The translations under genes and the position numbers were made by a program. Source: Geomicrobium sediminis (lineage in GTDB: Bacteria; Bacillota; Bacilli; Bacillales; Marinococcaceae). From it: DNA of 64,000 nucleotides. The notes beneath the pieces were generated by a model. The model was not told the origin of the DNA. It did not search any database and saw only the letters and a program-made list of their open reading frames with translations. Positions 60,966-64,000 of this stretch are shown here, in pieces. Where the stretch lies: NCBI RefSeq assembly GCF_016908595.1, contig NZ_JAFBEC010000007.1, positions 124,001 to 188,000 of the forward strand, read 5' to 3'. How positions within the stretch are numbered: position 1 is the stretch's first letter; the number at the start of each line of letters is the position of its first letter.

Positions 60966-62798
60966 TTACGTCATGACTGACGACGTTTTAATAAGTGATC
61001 TTGCATGTTCTACCAGCGCTGTAGACATATGGTATTTAAGAAACGGCGTCACGATATACACCTTACCAAAAAGTTCTATACACGTTTGTTGTAACTCTTC
61101 AGCAATTCGAAGGCCTTCTTCTTCTCCTTTTTGGGGATCACCGTGCGTTTTTTGCATACGGGAGCGTACAGTGTCACTAAGGAATATTCCAGGAACTTCA
61201 TTATGAAGAAACTCCGCATTCCGTTCGTTCACAAGTGGCATAACACCAATGAATATTGGAATCGACAGATGTTTCGTATAGTCTTTTAGCCGTTTAATCT
61301 GCTCTTTGTCATACATCGGCTGCGTCATAATAAAATCTGCACCTGCTGTTATTTTCTTCTCTAATCGTTTAATTGCTTTTTCAAGATTCGATACATTCGG
61401 ATTAAACGCTGCCCCAACCGTAAATGATGTTTTCACACCGAGAGGACGTCCCGAATAGGAGTAGCCTTCATTCATCCCTTTTAACATTGCAATTAAATCA
61501 AAGGATGTTAAATCGTAAACAGAACTTGCACCTGGAAAATCGCCAACTTTCGTAGGGTCCCCTGTAATCGCAAGCACTTCTTTTACACCGAGCGTGTGTA
61601 ATCCGAGCAAATGAGATTGCATACCAATTAAGTTGCGATCGCGACAAGCGATATGAACGAGCGGTGATGCTTGTGTCTTTTGTTGAATCAATGTGGCAGC
61701 TGCAACATTGTCTACTCGTGACGTTGCAAGTGAATTATCAGCGAGAGTAATGCTGTCTGCGCCGGCATTCACTAACGCCTCTGCCCCTTTTAAGAAAACT
61801 GGCATCTTTGATAGTGATTTAGGAGGATCGAGTTCAACGATGACATTCGCATCGTACACTTGCTGATTTGACTCGTTTGCTTCTACTTGCTCGTCAGTCG
61901 TTTCTTCGATGACTACTGTTCGTTTCTCTAAAGGTGCTAGCCCTTTCAAACGCTCCTTTAAGCCACGAATATGTTCTGGCGTCGTCCCACAACACCCACC
62001 AATAATATTAATGCCTAACTCGCGAAAAGAGGACGCTTGTGCTTTAAAGTAATTAGGATTTGATTGATAGACGAGCCTACCATCTCGAATCCCGGGCAAA
62101 CTTGCGTTTGGATACGCAGATAAAAATAAACCTTTTGGAATTTCAGTTTCTTTTAATGATGTAATTGTTTGAGCAGGACCCATTCGGCAATTTACGCCAA
62201 CTACGTTTGCTCCTTCTTTTTGTAGACGCTTTAGTGCTTCTGTTAACGAGATTCCACCGTGTAATACACCAATGTCCCCTAATGAAACATTGGCGATAAT
62301 CGGAATCGTATTATGATGCTTTCGGACAATGCGAATTGCACGGATGAGTTCATGTAAATCATAATATGTTTCAAGTAAAACGACATCCGGATTTTCACTT
62401 AACAACGCGACAATCTGTTCAGTAACCGTTTCATCAATTTGATCGTCTGTCCAATCACTCGTTCTCCCGTCCTTAATTCCACCGATCGTTGCAGCTACAT
62501 ATACATTCGGTCTGAAAGCTGCTGCTTTTTTTGCAAGTTTCATTCCTTCTTTATTAATCTTCGCCACTTGAAGATCAAGCCCATAGGTGTCTAATTTGAT
62601 ACGGTTAGCAGCGTACGTATTGCTTTGAATAATGTCAGCACCCGCTTGAACATACTCAAGATGAGCTTCATACACGAGTTCTGGAGCGTATAGGTTTGCT
62701 TGTTCAATTGATCCTGTTATATCCCGGCTATACAACAATGTTCCCATTGCGCCGTCACCAATTAAGACCGTTTCCTTTAGCCTCTCTAAAAAGCTCAT
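60966..62798 (-). CDS. yitJ: Bifunctional homocysteine S-methyltransferase / methylenetetrahydrofolate reductase
   Basis: The 610-residue protein fuses a cobalamin-independent, zinc-type homocysteine methyltransferase (about 1-300) with a MTHFR (about 315-605), as in B. subtilis YitJ. Zinc ligands are Cys in GVNCRMGPAQT and the CC pair in GGCCGTTPEHI. The MTHFR half contains IVELDPPKSLSKMPVF, ITGDPTKVGDFPGASSVYDL and ADFIMTQPMYD. It would supply methyl-THF and use methyl donors in methionine synthesis. It starts 14 bp after the cystathionine gamma-synthase gene with GGAGGAG upstream. Confidence 0.95.
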   Translation of the reverse strand: MSFLERLKETVLIGDGAMGTLLYSRDITGSIEQANLYAPELVYEAHLEYVQAGADIIQSNTYAANRIKLDTYGLDLQVAKINKEGMKLAKKAAAFRPNVYVAATIGGIKDGRTSDWTDDQIDETVTEQIVALLSENPDVVLLETYYDLHELIRAIRIVRKHHNTIPIIANVSLGDIGVLHGGISLTEALKRLQKEGANVVGVNCRMGPAQTITSLKETEIPKGLFLSAYPNASLPGIRDGRLVYQSNPNYFKAQASSFRELGINIIGGCCGTTPEHIRGLKERLKGLAPLEKRTVVIEETTDEQVEANESNQQVYDANVIVELDPPKSLSKMPVFLKGAEALVNAGADSITLADNSLATSRVDNVAAATLIQQKTQASPLVHIACRDRNLIGMQSHLLGLHTLGVKEVLAITGDPTKVGDFPGASSVYDLTSFDLIAMLKGMNEGYSYSGRPLGVKTSFTVGAAFNPNVSNLEKAIKRLEKKITAGADFIMTQPMYDKEQIKRLKDYTKHLSIPIFIGVMPLVNERNAEFLHNEVPGIFLSDTVRSRMQKTHGDPQKGEEEGLRIAEELQQTCIELFGKVYIVTPFLKYHMSTALVEHARSLIKTSSVMT

Positions 62799-62812
62799 CT
62801 AAACTCCTCCAA

Positions 62813-63922
62813 TCATCTCTCTACTTGAAAAGCTTGACGTAAGTCTTCGATTAAATCTTCTGCATTTTCAATGCCACATGACATCCTCATCAAGCAGTCG
62901 TCTATACCAATTTGTTGTCGTACTTCTTTGGGAACGTCCGCATGTGTTTGCACTGCAGGATAAGTCATTAAACTCTCTACCCCACCGAGACTCTCTGCGA
63001 ATGTAATAAGTTGCAACTTACGAAGCACCGGGTCTACGAGCTCACTTGATGTGACTCGAAAAGACAACATCCCTCCTCGCCCGGGGTAAAGAACTTCCTT
63101 GATAAGACTGTGCTCTGCTAGGAACTGCGAGACACTTCGTGCATTTTCTTCGTGTTTTTTCATGCGTAGTGCGAGTGTTTTCATCCCACGAACGAGCAGC
63201 CAGGAGTCAAAAGCACCGAGCGTCATTCCTATTCCGTTTTGAATGTTAAAAAGCTTTTCAGCAATCGTTTCGTCATTCGTCGCAATGAGTCCTGCAACTA
63301 AATCGTTGTGACCGCCTAAATATTTCGTAGCACTATGAATGACAATGTGAGCGCCTTCTTTTAGTGGCTGTTGAATGAGTGGCGTGTAAAATGTATTGTC
63401 TACAATAAGCAAAAGATTATGTCGTTTCGCAACATCAGAAAGTTCTAAAATATCCGCCTCTTGCATTTGTGGATTGGTTGGGGTTTCAATAAACAACGCT
63501 TTCGTTTGTGGTCTGATTAACGCTTCAAACGTTTCTAGATCACGAGGGTCCCCGTACTGGACACCTACGCCCCACTTTGGCCAATATTCATTAAACAGAC
63601 GGTACGTACCACCATACAAATCTAACGATGCGACAATCTCATCACCAGACTCAAATAATGACAACACTGCTTGAATTGCCGCCATCCCAGAACTACAGGC
63701 AAATCCCCGAATTCCACCTTCAAGGTCTGCAATGCTATCTTCTAAAATCTCACGAGTAGGATTCCCCGTTCTTGCGTAATCATATCCTGTCGTCTCACCA
63801 ACTCCTGAATGACGATAGGCAGTGCTCATATAAATTGGTGCATTCACGGCACCTGTGCGTTCATCGCTTCGATTACCCGTTTGTACAAGTTTCGTTTCTG
63901 TAGTAAATCGTTGTTTCTCCAC
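62813..63922 (-). CDS. metI: Cystathionine gamma-synthase / O-acetylhomoserine (thiol)-lyase
   Basis: This PLP enzyme of the Cys/Met metabolism family makes cystathionine (or homocysteine) from an acylated homoserine. The 369 residues show MSTAYRHSGVGETTGYDYAR, the substrate region ACSSGMAAIQAVLSLF, FIETPTNPQMQ and the PLP Lys in HSATKYLGGHNDLVAG (about 200-215). The GTG at 63922 has GGAGG 8 nt upstream; the frame opens 11 codons earlier without a site. It leads an operon with yitJ, and a terminator lies in its leader. Confidence 0.93.
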   Translation of the reverse strand: MEKQRFTTETKLVQTGNRSDERTGAVNAPIYMSTAYRHSGVGETTGYDYARTGNPTREILEDSIADLEGGIRGFACSSGMAAIQAVLSLFESGDEIVASLDLYGGTYRLFNEYWPKWGVGVQYGDPRDLETFEALIRPQTKALFIETPTNPQMQEADILELSDVAKRHNLLLIVDNTFYTPLIQQPLKEGAHIVIHSATKYLGGHNDLVAGLIATNDETIAEKLFNIQNGIGMTLGAFDSWLLVRGMKTLALRMKKHEENARSVSQFLAEHSLIKEVLYPGRGGMLSFRVTSSELVDPVLRKLQLITFAESLGGVESLMTYPAVQTHADVPKEVRQQIGIDDCLMRMSCGIENAEDLIEDLRQAFQVER

Positions 63923-63954
63923 TGTTGATCCCTCCAAGTCCTTACAAATAAACA

Positions 63955-63989
63955 AAAGTGCCTTCTTCAGAGATAGAAAAAGACACTTT
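63955..63989 (-). terminator. Leader terminator of metI-yitJ, probably the expression platform of a SAM riboswitch
   Basis: A 14-bp stem (arms 63955-63968 and 63976-63989, two G-U pairs, 7-nt loop) is followed by TGTTTATTTG on the minus strand, about 33 nt before the metI start. A strong terminator inside a met leader is typical of S-box control, as for metI and yitJ in B. subtilis. The aptamer would be beyond base 64000 and is not seen. Confidence 0.65.
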
Positions 63990-64000
63990 ACGTGTATAGT

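Overview
The window is a contiguous chromosomal stretch of a low-to-mid G+C, spore-forming member of the Bacillaceae. Endospore genes (spoIVA, ypeB-sleB, ypjB, a SpoVIF-like gene), TRAP (mtrB), bacillithiol synthesis (bshA), the Bacillus-type qcrABC complex and the gene order all point there. From memory, the order matches the ponA-to-sleB region of Bacillus subtilis. Very acidic, Lys/Arg-free tails on two surface-exposed proteins (the class A PBP and QcrC) suggest a salt- or alkali-adapted relative (inference). No rRNA, tRNA, CRISPR array, prophage or insertion sequence was seen. Almost every gene lies on the minus strand; only ponA and ypjC are on the plus strand.

Layout, left to right. 1-9 kb: 3' part of ponA, a double-dynamin gene, nth, dnaD, asnS, ypmB. 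9-20 kb: an amidohydrolase (mtaD-like), dinG, panC, panB, then birA, cca, bshA, mgsA, dapB, ypjD, facing ypjC across a short shared control region. 20-27 kb: yugP, ypjB, ypjA, qcrCBA, ypiF, ypiA. 27.2-27.5 kb: a gap holding a promoter plus terminator unit that looks like a small RNA gene. 27.5-40 kb: the aromatic supraoperon (aroA, tyrA, hisC, trpABFCDE, aroH, aroB, aroC) with a full TRAP attenuator in front of trpE. 40-47 kb: cheR, ndk, the menaquinone block (hepT, mqnA, ubiX-type, ubiA-type, menG, hepS), then mtrB and folE. 47-57 kb: spoIVA, yphF, yphE, a spoVIF-like gene, gpsA, plsY, der, yphA, the S1-domain gene, plsC, cmk. 57-64 kb: a YeeE/YedE sulfur permease, ypeB-sleB, yitJ and a cystathionine gamma-synthase gene with an attenuator-type terminator in its leader.

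How the genes work together. aroB, aroA and aroC make chorismate, which feeds trpE, aroH/tyrA and, unusually, mqnA, the first enzyme of the futalosine route to menaquinone. hepS/hepT supply the prenyl chain, the UbiA- and UbiX-type proteins handle prenylation and decarboxylation, and MenG finishes the quinone used by the qcr complex. mtrB in the same window encodes the protein expected to bind the trp leader.

The regions most worth a second look are the candidate small RNA at about 27.35-27.48 kb, the futalosine block at 42.3-44.7 kb, the trp leader with a bipartite set of TRAP triplets, a panB leader with two mutually exclusive hairpins around its ribosome binding site, and a palindrome that overlaps two divergent promoters between ypjD and ypjC. 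Some genes expected from my memory of the B. subtilis order are missing here: panD, ypiB, hbs, aspB and ypmA.
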